From the NCBI GenBank assembly GCA_024231905.1, contig JAAEQC010000092.1:1-64000 (forward strand): a stretch of 64,000 nucleotides of DNA. Reading direction: 5' to 3'. Shown in pieces: positions 25,793 through 34,171 of the stretch; the first letter of the stretch is position 1; each line of letters starts with the position of its first letter. The translations under genes were made by a program, and so were the position numbers. Source of the DNA: a bacterium. Its GTDB lineage: Bacteria > Krumholzibacteriota > Krumholzibacteriia > LZORAL124-64-63. A model generated the notes under the pieces. It did not search any database, had not been told where the DNA came from, and saw nothing but the letters and a program-made list of their open reading frames with translations.

Positions 25793-26646
25793 TGGAACGC
25801 ACGCCGGACACTCCGGAACGGGAACCCTGGGACGAGGACTATGCCCACGGGCCCCTGGACCAGCCCCAGGGTGATGCGTCCGGTCCCCCGGAACCTCCAG
25901 AGCCGCCCGAACCTCCGACACCATCGGACGAAGACCCCGGGGCCATGGGCCTACTCGACCACCTGGCCGAGTTGCGGTCCGTGCTCTTCCAATCGGCCCT
26001 GGCCGGCCTGGCGGCGACGATCCTCTGCTGGTTCTGGTCCGCCAGCCTGCTGGACTTACTCATCCTGCCCATCAAGGACCAGGGCGTGTACTTCACCGCC
26101 CCCAACGAAGCCTTCCTGGTGCGGCTGAAGATCTCCGCGGCGGTGGGGCTCTTCGTGGTCGCCCCGTTCATCTTCTTCAAGCTCTACGGCTTCGTCCTGC
26201 CCGGGTTGTACGGGAAGGAACGGAAGGTCGTCACTCCCCTGCTCCTGTCGACCACGCTCCTGTTCTACACGGGCGTGGCCTTCGCCTTCCTGGTGGTCAT
26301 TCCCCAGGTGATGAGGTTCCTCCTGAGCTTTGGCACGGAGGTCATGGAGCCCCTGATCGGCGTCGGTCCCTACTTCGGATTCGTGACGCGGCTCTGCCTG
26401 GCTTTCGGCCTCGTCTTCCAGTTGCCCCTGCTGGTGCTGGTGCTGAGCGCCATCGGCCTGGTGAACCCGCGCATGCTGCTGCGGACCTGGCGCTACGCCA
26501 TCGTGCTCATCTTCATTCTGTCGGCGGCCCTGACGCCGCCGGACATTGCCAGCCAGATCATGATGGCCGGTCCGGTGCTCGTGCTGTATTTCGGCTCGGT
26601 GCTGGTCTCGCTGGTGGTCACGCGGCGCCGCGGGAATGAGGATTGA
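25792..26646 (+). CDS. tatC: Sec-independent protein translocase TatC
   Basis: Receptor subunit for twin-arginine signal peptides. The ATG at 25792 overlaps the nrdR TGA; a GTG at 25789 is directly upstream. The first 45 residues form an unusual Pro/Glu-rich acidic tail (PPEPPEPPEPPTPSDEDPG) before the standard start MGLLDHLAELRSVLFQS. Six hydrophobic helices follow, with the family landmarks F-T-A-P-N-E-A-F-L-V (about residues 100-109), GLYGKERKVVTPLL and LTPPDIASQIMMAGP. TatA/B are not in the window. Confidence 0.95.
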   Translation: MERTPDTPEREPWDEDYAHGPLDQPQGDASGPPEPPEPPEPPTPSDEDPGAMGLLDHLAELRSVLFQSALAGLAATILCWFWSASLLDLLILPIKDQGVYFTAPNEAFLVRLKISAAVGLFVVAPFIFFKLYGFVLPGLYGKERKVVTPLLLSTTLLFYTGVAFAFLVVIPQVMRFLLSFGTEVMEPLIGVGPYFGFVTRLCLAFGLVFQLPLLVLVLSAIGLVNPRMLLRTWRYAIVLIFILSAALTPPDIASQIMMAGPVLVLYFGSVLVSLVVTRRRGNED

Positions 26647-26671
26647 CACGGGCGCAAATTTGCGAATATTT
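26643..26671 (+). promoter_or_regulatory. Candidate promoter with a palindromic operator-like spacer, upstream of the polyprenyl synthase
   Basis: TTGACA (26643-26648, overlapping the tatC stop), 17 bp, then ATATTT (26666-26671). The spacer contains the perfect 12-bp palindrome CGCAAATTTGCG (26653-26664), a possible repressor site. Confidence 0.35.
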
Positions 26672-26780
26672 GTGATTGTCCCGGATGGCCGTGATACATT
26701 CCGGGCGGCCTTCCCGCGGGCGGTGCGAAGCTGATCGTCGTGACCGCTGCGGGTGTCTTTCGTCCATGAGAGTACGATCC

Positions 26781-27785
26781 ATGTCGATGCTGGAAAGCGA
26801 GCGCGTCAAACTCGCCACATTGCAGAAGAAGATCGCCCCCGCCCTGGCGGAGGTCGACGAGGAGTTCCGCCGTATCACCGACGGCGACAGCCCCTTGACC
26901 CGGGAGATCTGCGACCACATCAGGCAGGGCCGGAGCAAGCGCTTCCGGCCCACCCTGCTGCTGCTCGCGGCCCAGGACGGCGACACCTTCCCGCCGGCGG
27001 CCATCACCGCCGCAGCGAGCGTGGAACTGGTCCACACAGCGACCCTGGTCCATGACGACTTCATCGACGAGGCGGTGACCCGGCGCGGCCTGCCCTCGGT
27101 GAACGACAAGTTCGGGCCGAGCGCGGCGCTGATCATGGGGGACTATCTCTACTCCAAGGCCCTGCACAACCTGTGCACGGCGGGGCTGGGCGACGCGGTC
27201 GAGCTGCTGGCACGCACCACGGTCCACATGAGCGAGGCGGAGATGCTCCAGCTGGAGTACCGCTGGGACATGGACATCTCCGAGGAGTGCTACCGCCAGA
27301 TCATCTACCAGAAGACGGCGTCCCTCATCGAGAACAGCTGTCGCATCGGCGTCTCTTTCAACCCGCGCCTGGCCGGTGCCGTCGAGGCCTTCGGCGAATT
27401 CGGCAAGCACGTGGGCCTGGTCTTCCAGATCACCGACGACATCTTCGACTATCTTGGGGACGAACGCCGCCTGGGCAAGCCCACGGGCCAGGACTGGGAG
27501 GAGGGGCGCATTACCCTGCCCCTGATCGCGGCCTGGCAGCGGGCCAGCGGGGCGGACCGGGAGCGCATCGGCCGCCTGGCCGAACAACGTGACACGACCG
27601 CGCGCGCCGAATGCTGGCCCGAAGTGAAACAATTCGTGCTGGACGCCGGGGGCGTTGACTACGCCTTCCACATGGCCCGCGATTTCGGCGAGCAGGCCAA
27701 GGATGCCCTGGGCCCCCTGGCTTCCGGTCCCCAGAAGGACCTGCTGGCCGTAGCCGTGGAATACGTGATCAACCGCCTGAACTGA
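26781..27785 (+). CDS. Trans-polyprenyl diphosphate synthase (octaprenyl/heptaprenyl type)
   Basis: Elongates allylic diphosphates with isopentenyl diphosphate to long chains used for respiratory quinones. Starts at the ATG at 26781 (MSMLESERVKLATLQ); ATGs at 26766 and 26787 are alternatives. Both aspartate-rich motifs are intact: VHDDFIDEAVTRRG (FARM) and ITDDIFDYLGDE (SARM), with GRSKRFRPTLLLLA upstream (IPP-binding K-x-x-R-P). The residue before the first Asp-rich motif region is small, which suits long-chain products. About 334 residues, the usual length. Followed 25 nt later by rsfS. Confidence 0.93.
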   Translation: MSMLESERVKLATLQKKIAPALAEVDEEFRRITDGDSPLTREICDHIRQGRSKRFRPTLLLLAAQDGDTFPPAAITAAASVELVHTATLVHDDFIDEAVTRRGLPSVNDKFGPSAALIMGDYLYSKALHNLCTAGLGDAVELLARTTVHMSEAEMLQLEYRWDMDISEECYRQIIYQKTASLIENSCRIGVSFNPRLAGAVEAFGEFGKHVGLVFQITDDIFDYLGDERRLGKPTGQDWEEGRITLPLIAAWQRASGADRERIGRLAEQRDTTARAECWPEVKQFVLDAGGVDYAFHMARDFGEQAKDALGPLASGPQKDLLAVAVEYVINRLN

Positions 27786-27810
27786 GAGGACCCGGTTTTC
27801 CGGGAACGCC

Positions 27811-28302
27811 ATGAACGACGAGTCGAAAACCGACGAGGACAAGCAGGAGACCGTCGAGTTCACCCTGCCCGATGAATCGGACGGCTGGCAACTGGCCGAG
27901 CGGGCCGCCTGGCACCTGCTGGAGAAGAACGCGGAAGACGTGGTGGTCCTGGACCTGCGGGGCCACTCGGACGTGTGCGACTTCTTCCTGCTGGCCTCGG
28001 GCGAGTCGGATGTCCAGGTGCGGGCCGCGGCCAAGCACCTGCAGGACAGCCTGGCCGCGGCCGGCCACAAGGCCAAGAGCTGCGAGGGCATGAACGAAGG
28101 CCGCTGGGCGCTGCTCGACTACTTCGACGTGGTGGTCCACGTGTTCCACGTGCGCAGCCGCGAGTACTTTCAGCTGGAACGGCTGTGGTCCGAAGGCGGG
28201 CGCCAGGATCTGGAACCCGCCTGGTTCGCCGACCCGCAGGTGGCTGTTCGCCACCCCGACCTGAACTTCGCCACGGCCGCCGGTGCCGGCGGCACTGACT
28301 GA
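27811..28302 (+). CDS. rsfS: Ribosomal silencing factor RsfS
   Basis: Binds ribosomal protein uL14 and blocks 30S-50S joining in stationary phase. Core signatures from about residue 27: AAWHLLEKNAEDVVVLDLRG, CDFFLLASGESDVQVRA, EGMNEGRWALLDYFDVVVHVF and SREYFQLERLW. The protein is 163 residues, with about 25 acidic N-terminal residues and a tail beyond the usual domain (about 105-120). Next to argS; nadD, a common partner, is absent. Confidence 0.94.
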   Translation: MNDESKTDEDKQETVEFTLPDESDGWQLAERAAWHLLEKNAEDVVVLDLRGHSDVCDFFLLASGESDVQVRAAAKHLQDSLAAAGHKAKSCEGMNEGRWALLDYFDVVVHVFHVRSREYFQLERLWSEGGRQDLEPAWFADPQVAVRHPDLNFATAAGAGGTD

Positions 28303-28310
28303 GGACGATC

Positions 28311-30056
28311 ATGCTCGAGGATATCCTGAGGCAAGGCCTCCTGGCGGCCGTGGAGCAGTACGGCGTCTACGAAGAAGACGTGGACATCGAGCTGGAACAG
28401 CCCCGCGACCGCAGCCATGGCCATCTGAGCACCAACCTGGCGCTTATCCTGGGCGGACGGCTCAAACGCAAACCGCGGGAGCTGGCCGGCGAGATCGCTG
28501 CCGCCGTGGACCTGCCCAAGGAGGTGATCGAGTCGGTTGAGATCGCCGGTCCCGGCTTCATCAACTTCCGCATCGCCCGCCCCTACCAGATCGATCTGCT
28601 GCTGGAGGTGTGGAACCCCGACGGCGCCCTGGCCGACATCCGCACCGGCGGCGACAAGCGCATCAACGTGGAATTCATCAGCGCCAACCCCACCGGACCG
28701 CTGAACGTGGTCTCGGCCCGGGCCGGCGCCTTCGGCATGACCCTGGTGCGTCTGCTCACGGCCATCGGCTACGACGCCCACGCCGAATACTACGTCAACG
28801 ACGCCGGCCGCCAGGTGGGCCTCCTGGGCCGCTCCCTGCGGGCCCAGTACCTGCAACTGATGGGCGAGCAGGCGGAGTTGCCCGAGGGCGGCTACCAGGG
28901 GCGTTACCTGGAGATCATGGCGGCCGAACTCCTGGACCGGGACACGGAGGCCATCAAGGACTCGGCCAAGGCCTTCGACGACGAGAGCTTCCAGCGGGTC
29001 CAGCCCCCCGAGGGGAACGCCGAGGACTGGCGGCGCCTGCCGGAGGAGGAATCCGTCCGCAGTTTCGCCAAGTACGCCCTCATGAAGATCCTCTCCTGGC
29101 AGCGGGAGACCTGCCGCCGCTTCGGCCTGCGCTTCGAGACCTGGTATTTCGAGTCGGAGCTGCACGAGACCAAGCGGGTCGAACGGGCCCTGGAGAAACT
29201 CAAGAAATCCGAGGTCACCTTCGAGGCGGACGACGCCGTCTGGTTCCGGGCCACCGATTACGGCGACGAGAAGGACCGGGTGCTGGTGCGGGCCGACGGC
29301 ATGCCCACCTACTTCCTGGCCGACATCGCCTACCACTTCCACAAGTTCCAGCGTGGCTTCGAGTACGCCATCGACTTCTGGGGGCCGGACCACCACGGCT
29401 ACATCCCGCGTATGCGGGGCGCCATGGAAGCCCTGGGCGTGGGCCGGGACTGGCTCGAGGTGCAGGTCCTGCAGCACGTGACCTTCATCGAGGGCGGCCG
29501 CAACGTCCAGATGTCCAAGCGGCGGGGCCAGTTCATCACCATGGACGAACTCATCGACGAGGTGGGGGCGGACGTGGCCAAGTACACTTTCCTGACCCGC
29601 AAACCCAACAGCCATCTCGACTTCGACCTGGACCTGGCCAAGGAACAGTCGGACGAGAATCCGGTCATGAAGGTCAAGTACGCCCACGCGCGGATCTGCT
29701 CCTTGCTGGGCAAGGCGGTCGAGCAGAAGAGCGTGGAGGCGGGCGAGCCCACGGCCGCCAGCCTGGCCCACCTGGCCGACGAACCCGAGTGGAACCTGGT
29801 GCGCGAACTGCTGCGCCTGCCCCAGGTCATCGTCTCGGCGGCCCGGTCCCGGGAACCGCACCGGTTGACCGCCTACGTGGACGAGGTCGCCAGCCTGTAC
29901 AACCGATTCTGGAACCAGTGCGAGAAGATCCTCGAACAGGACGACGAGCGGCGTCTGGCCCAGTTGCACCTGAGCCTGATCACGCGGCACGTCATCCGCA
30001 TCGTGTGCGAACTCATCGGCGTGGACGCGCCAGAGTCCATGGAAAAGAGGGACTGA
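28311..30056 (+). CDS. argS: Arginyl-tRNA synthetase with an altered HIGH motif
   Basis: Charges tRNA-Arg. The 581 residues show all class Ia ArgRS parts: N-terminal tRNA D-loop-binding domain, catalytic Rossmann fold, KMSKS-like loop VQMSKRRGQFITMDEL, and C-terminal anticodon-binding helices (ICELIGVDAPESM). The HIGH motif is changed: where bacterial ArgRS reads S-A-N-P-T-G-P-L-H-V-G-H, this has SANPTGPLNVVSARAG, so both histidines and the glycine are replaced (N132, V134, S135; 28704-28715). The surrounding match is exact and the gene is otherwise intact, so this is likely a lineage variant and not decay. Possible second ArgRS elsewhere cannot be excluded. Confidence 0.95.
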   Translation: MLEDILRQGLLAAVEQYGVYEEDVDIELEQPRDRSHGHLSTNLALILGGRLKRKPRELAGEIAAAVDLPKEVIESVEIAGPGFINFRIARPYQIDLLLEVWNPDGALADIRTGGDKRINVEFISANPTGPLNVVSARAGAFGMTLVRLLTAIGYDAHAEYYVNDAGRQVGLLGRSLRAQYLQLMGEQAELPEGGYQGRYLEIMAAELLDRDTEAIKDSAKAFDDESFQRVQPPEGNAEDWRRLPEEESVRSFAKYALMKILSWQRETCRRFGLRFETWYFESELHETKRVERALEKLKKSEVTFEADDAVWFRATDYGDEKDRVLVRADGMPTYFLADIAYHFHKFQRGFEYAIDFWGPDHHGYIPRMRGAMEALGVGRDWLEVQVLQHVTFIEGGRNVQMSKRRGQFITMDELIDEVGADVAKYTFLTRKPNSHLDFDLDLAKEQSDENPVMKVKYAHARICSLLGKAVEQKSVEAGEPTAASLAHLADEPEWNLVRELLRLPQVIVSAARSREPHRLTAYVDEVASLYNRFWNQCEKILEQDDERRLAQLHLSLITRHVIRIVCELIGVDAPESMEKRD

Positions 30057-30057
30057 G

Positions 30058-30966
30058 ATGTCGATCCTGGTGGTGGGGTCCGTGGCCTACGACACGATCG
30101 AGACGCCGCGCGAGAAGCGTGATCGCCAGCTGGGCGGCAGCGCGTCCTACTTCACGGTGGCGGCCCGGGGCCGCGTGCCCGTGCGCTGCGTGGGCGTGGT
30201 GGGGGAGGACTTCCGCCAGGAGGACCTGGACCTCATCGCCGCCAGCGGCGGCGACGTTTCCGGCATCCGCCGCGAGAACGGTCCCAGCTTCCACTGGTCC
30301 GGCCGCTACCACGCGGACATGATCGAGCGCGACACCCTGGCCACCGAGCTGGGAGTCTTCGCCGACTTCCGGCCCGAGATCCCCGCCAACTGGGCAGACG
30401 ACGAGTATCTCTTCCTGGCCAACATCCATCCGGCCTTGCAGCTGCAGGTGCTGGAGGCCATGAACGGTCCGCGCCTGACCGCCCTGGACACCATGAACCT
30501 GTGGATCGAAACCACCCCGGACGACCTGCGCGCGGTGCTGGCCAAGGTCGACGTGCTGCTGGTGAATGACAGCGAGGCGCGCCAGCTCAGCGGCCGCCGC
30601 AGCCTGGTCCACGCGGCCGCAGCCATCCGGGAGATGGGCCCGGCCCGGGTCATCGTCAAGAAGGGGGAGCACGGCGCCCTCTTCTTCGGGCGCGACGGGG
30701 TGCTGGCGGTGCCGGCCATCATCCTGGACGACGTCATCGACCCCACCGGCGCGGGCGACTGCTTCGCCGGCGGCTTCATGGCCAGCCTGGCCGCGGCCGG
30801 CGCCGACCGGGATTCCGACGATGCCCCGTTCCGGCAGGCCATGATCGAAGGTACGGTCACGGCCAGTTTCTGCCCCGAAGGATTCAACGTGGAAGGGTTG
30901 CTGCGGACCGACGACGAGGCCTACGCCGCCCGCCGCCGGGTCCTGCTGGACATGATGACCCCCTGA
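30058..30966 (+). CDS. PfkB-family carbohydrate/nucleoside kinase
   Basis: ATP-dependent kinase of the ribokinase superfamily, 302 residues. N-terminal Gly-rich LGGSASYFTVAARG binds the substrate sugar; C-terminal DPTGAGDCFAGGFMASLA is the PfkB signature with catalytic Asp. Substrate is not evident; the sequence is closest in style to the adenosine-kinase/sugar-kinase group annotated only as PfkB in many bacteria (the opening SILVVGSVAYDTIETP and the DTMNLWIE segment). The ATG is 1 nt after the argS stop, suggesting co-transcription. Confidence 0.9.
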   Translation: MSILVVGSVAYDTIETPREKRDRQLGGSASYFTVAARGRVPVRCVGVVGEDFRQEDLDLIAASGGDVSGIRRENGPSFHWSGRYHADMIERDTLATELGVFADFRPEIPANWADDEYLFLANIHPALQLQVLEAMNGPRLTALDTMNLWIETTPDDLRAVLAKVDVLLVNDSEARQLSGRRSLVHAAAAIREMGPARVIVKKGEHGALFFGRDGVLAVPAIILDDVIDPTGAGDCFAGGFMASLAAAGADRDSDDAPFRQAMIEGTVTASFCPEGFNVEGLLRTDDEAYAARRRVLLDMMTP

Positions 30967-31022
30967 GACGGGACGGTGCGCCGGGGATCCGTGGAAATCC
31001 CGCGGACGGGGCATCCTGCGTC

Positions 31023-31051
31023 TTGTGGGAATAATTGGTATGTGGTAAGAT
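31023..31051 (+). promoter_or_regulatory. Candidate promoter of the two-domain unknown gene
   Basis: TTGTGG (31023-31028), 17 bp, then TAAGAT (31046-31051). A start of transcription near 31058 would exclude the earliest possible start codon (TTG 31035) and supports the TTG at 31131. Confidence 0.5.
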
Positions 31052-31130
31052 CCGTTTCTCGCCCGAATTCCCGGGAATAACAGACGAATACGGTGCCGTC
31101 CGGGTGGACGCCGGCACGAGGGAGTCCGAT

Positions 31131-32012
31131 TTGGAGTGGGACCCGAACGAGCGGGATGCGTGGGTCGCCGACGCGGAGCGATGGATCGCCCAGATCAACG
31201 GCATTCTGCAGTGCAAGATCGATATCGACGCGGACGGCCAAGTGGCCGGAGTCCACGTGGTGGCAGGTATGGAGCGCGAGCCGCGCCACGTCGTCCGTGA
31301 CGTGGAGGGCCTGCTCAAGGCCCGCCTGGGCGTCGACGTCTACTACAAGAAGATCGGCGTGGTGCAGGTGGTCGACAACGGTCCCCCGCCGGTGGCGGCG
31401 CCGCAGGTCTCCCGTCCGGTCGTCGCGGATCCTGTCCCGGAACCGGCTGCCGATCCGGCGCCCGTCGAGACCATTGCCGCGCCTGATCCGGTGGCGCCAG
31501 ACCCGGTAGAACCGGAGCCGGAGGCGCCGCCGGTCATGGAGATTCCCGCTGAAGAGCCCGCAACGGATTTGCCCCTGCCTGTGCCCGCGGTGCTGGTGGC
31601 CGAGGACCCGGCCGCGCGCCTGCGCTGCGTAGGTGTGGGCGTCATGTCCTCCGACACCCTGGTGCGCGCCGAAGTGCAGCTCCAGTCCGGCGAGATGGAG
31701 GCCCGCGGCGCCGAGGAGGGCCCGAACCACGCGGGCAGCGACGTGGAACTGGTGGCGCGCGCGTCTTTGGCCGCCTTGGCCGAACTCCTGACCGACCCGG
31801 TCATGCTCCACCTGCACGACGTCCGCATGGAGACCCTGGGGGGCCACACGGTCGTCCTGGTGGCGGTGGACCTGGTGGAGGGACGCCGCACCGAGACCCT
31901 CTTCGGGGCCTGCGCCGCGGACCACAACCGGCAGCAGGCCATTGTCCACGCCATCCTGGACGCTCTCAATCGGCGCCTGGCCCTGATCGGCATGAAGACC
32001 GCCGCCGAGTGA
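31131..32012 (+). CDS. Two-domain hypothetical protein with Pro-rich linker (about 293 aa)
   Basis: The frame is open from 31035, but GAGGGAG (31118-31124) stands 6 nt before a TTG at 31131, and the promoter pair lies between the two, so 31131 is preferred. Domain 1 (LEWDPNERDAWVADAERWIA ... VGVVQVVD-type strands) is about 85 residues. Then comes a Pro/Glu/Ala linker of about 70 residues. Domain 2 (LRCVGVGVMSSDTLVRAEVQ ... GGHTVVLVAVDLVEGRR ... QQAIVHAILDALNRRL) looks like the small alpha/beta allosteric domain of LeuA-type enzymes, but no catalytic barrel is present. Function unknown. Confidence 0.6.
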   Translation: MEWDPNERDAWVADAERWIAQINGILQCKIDIDADGQVAGVHVVAGMEREPRHVVRDVEGLLKARLGVDVYYKKIGVVQVVDNGPPPVAAPQVSRPVVADPVPEPAADPAPVETIAAPDPVAPDPVEPEPEAPPVMEIPAEEPATDLPLPVPAVLVAEDPAARLRCVGVGVMSSDTLVRAEVQLQSGEMEARGAEEGPNHAGSDVELVARASLAALAELLTDPVMLHLHDVRMETLGGHTVVLVAVDLVEGRRTETLFGACAADHNRQQAIVHAILDALNRRLALIGMKTAAE

Positions 32013-32040
32013 TCCGGGTGATCCGGATGATCCGGATGAT
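32011..32040 (+). repeat. Short tandem repeat, 9-nt unit GATCCGGRT
   Basis: Units GATCCGGGT (32011-32019), GATCCGGAT (32020-32028), GATCCGGAT (32029-32037) and a partial GAT. The array starts inside the stop codon of the upstream gene. Each exact unit contains the 8-bp palindrome ATCCGGAT. Confidence 0.8.
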
Positions 32041-32054
32041 CGTCCGCTCGCCCC

Positions 32055-32083
32055 TTGTCCCACCGCCCCGGGGGCCTTACCTT
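32055..32083 (+). promoter_or_regulatory. Candidate promoter of purM
   Basis: TTGTCC (32055-32060), 17 bp, then TACCTT (32078-32083); 41 nt before the purM ATG. Confidence 0.5.
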
Positions 32084-32124
32084 CGGCATCGGCACCATTG
32101 CTCCCGTCCTACCCGGAGGGTTCC

Positions 32125-33132
32125 ATGAAGTACGCCGACAGCGGAGTGAACATCGACGTGGCCACGCGGGCCCTGGCCAAGGCCAAGGAAGCCGTGCGCG
32201 GCACCTGGGACCAGCGGGTGCGCAACGAACTGGGCGCCTTCGGCGGTATCTTCGAGCCCGAACCGGGCGCGCCCCTGCTGGTGGCCAGCGTGGACGGCGT
32301 GGGCACCAAGGTCATGCTCGCCCGTCTCACCGGCCGCTACGATACGGTGGGCGAGGACCTGGTGAACCACTGCGTGGACGACATCCTCGTCCAGGGCGCC
32401 GAACCCCTCTTCTTCCTGGACTACTTCGCCACCAGCCAGCTGGTGGAACACGTGCTGCCCGCCATCATCGAGGGCTTCGCCCGGGGCTGCCGACGCAACG
32501 GCTGCGCCCTGTTGGGCGGGGAGACCGCCGAGATGCCCGGCGTGTACGGTCCCGGCGAATTCGACCTGGCCGGCACCGTGGTGGGCCAGGTCATGGCCGA
32601 GCACGTCATCGACGGCTCGCGCATCACCGCGGGGGACCAGGTGTGGGGACTGCCCAGCACCGGCCTCCACACCAACGGCTACTCCCTGGCCCGGGCCGCA
32701 CTGCTGGAGCAGGGCGGCTTCGCGGTTGGCGACAAGCCGGCGGAGTTGGGCGGCGTCACCGTGGGAGACGCCCTGCTGGCGGTCCACCGCAGCTACCTGG
32801 CCGACGTGCGCGCCATCTGGGAACAGCACGGCCGGGAGGCGGTCCACGGCCTGGTGCACATCACCGGCGGCGGCTTCTACGACAACATCCCGCGCGTGGT
32901 ACCCGACGGCCTGTGCGTTCACCTGGATCCCACGGCCTGGACCGTGCCCCCGGTTTTCGGCCTCATCGCCGAGCACGGTGGCGTGGAGGCCGCGGAGATG
33001 CACCGGGTCTTCAACATGGGTGTCGGCATGGTGGTCCTGACCGGGCCGGACACGGATCTGGCGGGCGTGGGCGGGGCCATGCTCATGGGCGAGGTGAAGG
33101 CAGGACCGGACAAGGTCGACTTGCCGCTCTGA
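32125..33132 (+). CDS. purM: Phosphoribosylformylglycinamidine cyclo-ligase (AIR synthetase)
   Basis: Fifth step of purine synthesis, FGAM + ATP to AIR. The ATG at 32125 has CGGAGGG ahead. The 335-residue protein matches PurM: KYADSGVNIDVA, LLVASVDGVGTKVMLA (ATP/Mg), GEDLVNHCVDDILVQGAEPLFFLDY, ALLGGETAEMPGVY, GLPSTGLHTNGYSLARA and HITGGGFYDNIPRVVP. It stands alone, before the interrupted sigma-54 activator gene. Confidence 0.97.
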   Translation: MKYADSGVNIDVATRALAKAKEAVRGTWDQRVRNELGAFGGIFEPEPGAPLLVASVDGVGTKVMLARLTGRYDTVGEDLVNHCVDDILVQGAEPLFFLDYFATSQLVEHVLPAIIEGFARGCRRNGCALLGGETAEMPGVYGPGEFDLAGTVVGQVMAEHVIDGSRITAGDQVWGLPSTGLHTNGYSLARAALLEQGGFAVGDKPAELGGVTVGDALLAVHRSYLADVRAIWEQHGREAVHGLVHITGGGFYDNIPRVVPDGLCVHLDPTAWTVPPVFGLIAEHGGVEAAEMHRVFNMGVGMVVLTGPDTDLAGVGGAMLMGEVKAGPDKVDLPL

Positions 33133-33151
33133 GCCGCGCCGAGACACACGG

Positions 33152-33397
33152 TGTCCCACCGATGCGCCGTCGGGACCGCGAACAGGACACTCGTGGGACA
33201 CACGGCCCGAATTCTCCCGGCGATCATTGCTGATATCGCAATCTCTTCCGATCCCGTAACCGAAGCCTTTGAAGGCAATTGCCGCCCGGGTCTCTTGGAG
33301 ATCACGAAGTTGCCGCACTACTCTCGCCGGCCACGGCACCACCCCTGCAATACCCCTCCTCACGACCCCGCAACGGGACACCGTCCGCGGGACACCG
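33152..33397 (+). promoter_or_regulatory. Repeated GGGACA-type motifs upstream of the sigma-54 activator (possible activator sites)
   Basis: TGTCCCAC (33152-33159) and its inverse GTGGGACA (33193-33200) lie 130-180 bp before the candidate sigma-54 promoter. Two further copies, CGGGACACCG, lie in direct orientation at 33374-33383 and 33388-33397. A related TGGGA-ATG-TCCCA palindrome stands upstream of the lipoprotein gene on the other side of the activator (about 46053-46065). These could be binding sites of the activator itself; unproven. Confidence 0.35.
33334..33349 (+). promoter_or_regulatory. Candidate sigma-54 (-24/-12) promoter of the activator gene
   Basis: CGGCACCACCCCTGCA has GG and GC exactly 10 bp apart and matches 9 of 12 conserved positions of TGGCACG-N4-TTGCA. 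The gene encodes a sigma-54 activator, so autoregulation is plausible. Confidence 0.4.
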
Positions 33398-33420
33398 CAT
33401 GGGAAAAGGAAGGGGGCACC

Positions 33421-34144
33421 ATGGATTCGCAACGGTTCTGGCAGGAGGAAATGCGCCGTTTTCCCCACGGGGGAGGCGGCGCGGCCCTGTGGGTGGCGCG
33501 CGTCAACAGCGGCGGAGGCACCACGGTACTCCAACTGGTCTATGCCTGGGGTGGGGGCCGCGCCCGGGAGGAGGGGCTGGTGGGACGACCGCCCCTGGGA
33601 GCCATGTTGCGCGCGGTGTCGTCGGCCCGCGAGGAACTCCAGAACCGGGAGGGGGACGAAGCCCTCTGGGTCGAGCCACTGCTGACGGGCGACCGTCCCC
33701 AGGGGTGCCTGGCCGTGTGGTTCGACGCGGCCCAGGCCTGGCGGGAATCCGTGTTCCTGTGGTCCCAGGAACTGGCGCCGCGTCTGGGCTCCATGCTCGC
33801 TCAACTATCGCCCGTGTTGCCCGCCGCGGCGCCCCGGCCCGTAGCCCAGCCCACACTCTTTCCTCTGCCGCCGGTTCCGACGCTGACCACCGGCGAGACC
33901 GGCCCGCGCGGCACCCTGCCCCTACCCCGGCCGGTGATGGTGCCGGGTATTCCCGGCTGCGTGGGAGTGAGCCGGGAGATGGGCGAGTTGGGCCGTCGCC
34001 TGGGACCGGTCGCCAACAGCGGCGTGAATGTCCTGCTCCGGGGGGAGAGTGGCACGGGCAAGGAGATCGTCGCCCGGGCGCTCCACGAATGCAGCGACCG
34101 CCGCAAGGGGCCGTTCCTGGGGCAGAACTGCGCGGCCTTGCCGG
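33421..34144 (+). pseudogene. 5' fragment of a sigma-54-dependent transcriptional activator, split by the integrated element
   Basis: The ATG at 33421 starts a protein whose first 170 residues look like a GAF-type sensor (LWVARVNSGGGTTVLQLVYAW, ECLAVWFD-like strands). A Pro-rich linker follows, then the start of the AAA+ domain: PGIPGCVGVSREMGEL, Walker A LLRGESGTGKEIVARA, and GQNCAAL. At 34144 the match stops and the frame runs into element DNA, ending at 34281 (286-residue hybrid with about 45 foreign residues). The hybrid keeps Walker A but lacks Walker B, GAFTGA and the DNA-binding part, so it should be inactive. Joining 34144 to 45200 restores one frame of 501 residues. Confidence 0.93.
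34136..34144. other. Left attachment-site core (attL), CCTTGCCGG
   Basis: The 9-bp CCTTGCCGG is repeated in the same orientation at 45191-45199. It marks the exact switch from activator sequence (N-C-A-A-L-P) to element sequence. A core of this length and a site in a conserved gene suit a large serine recombinase. Confidence 0.88.
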
Positions 34145-34171
34145 GGCAACCGCTTTCTGTGGATTATAGAG

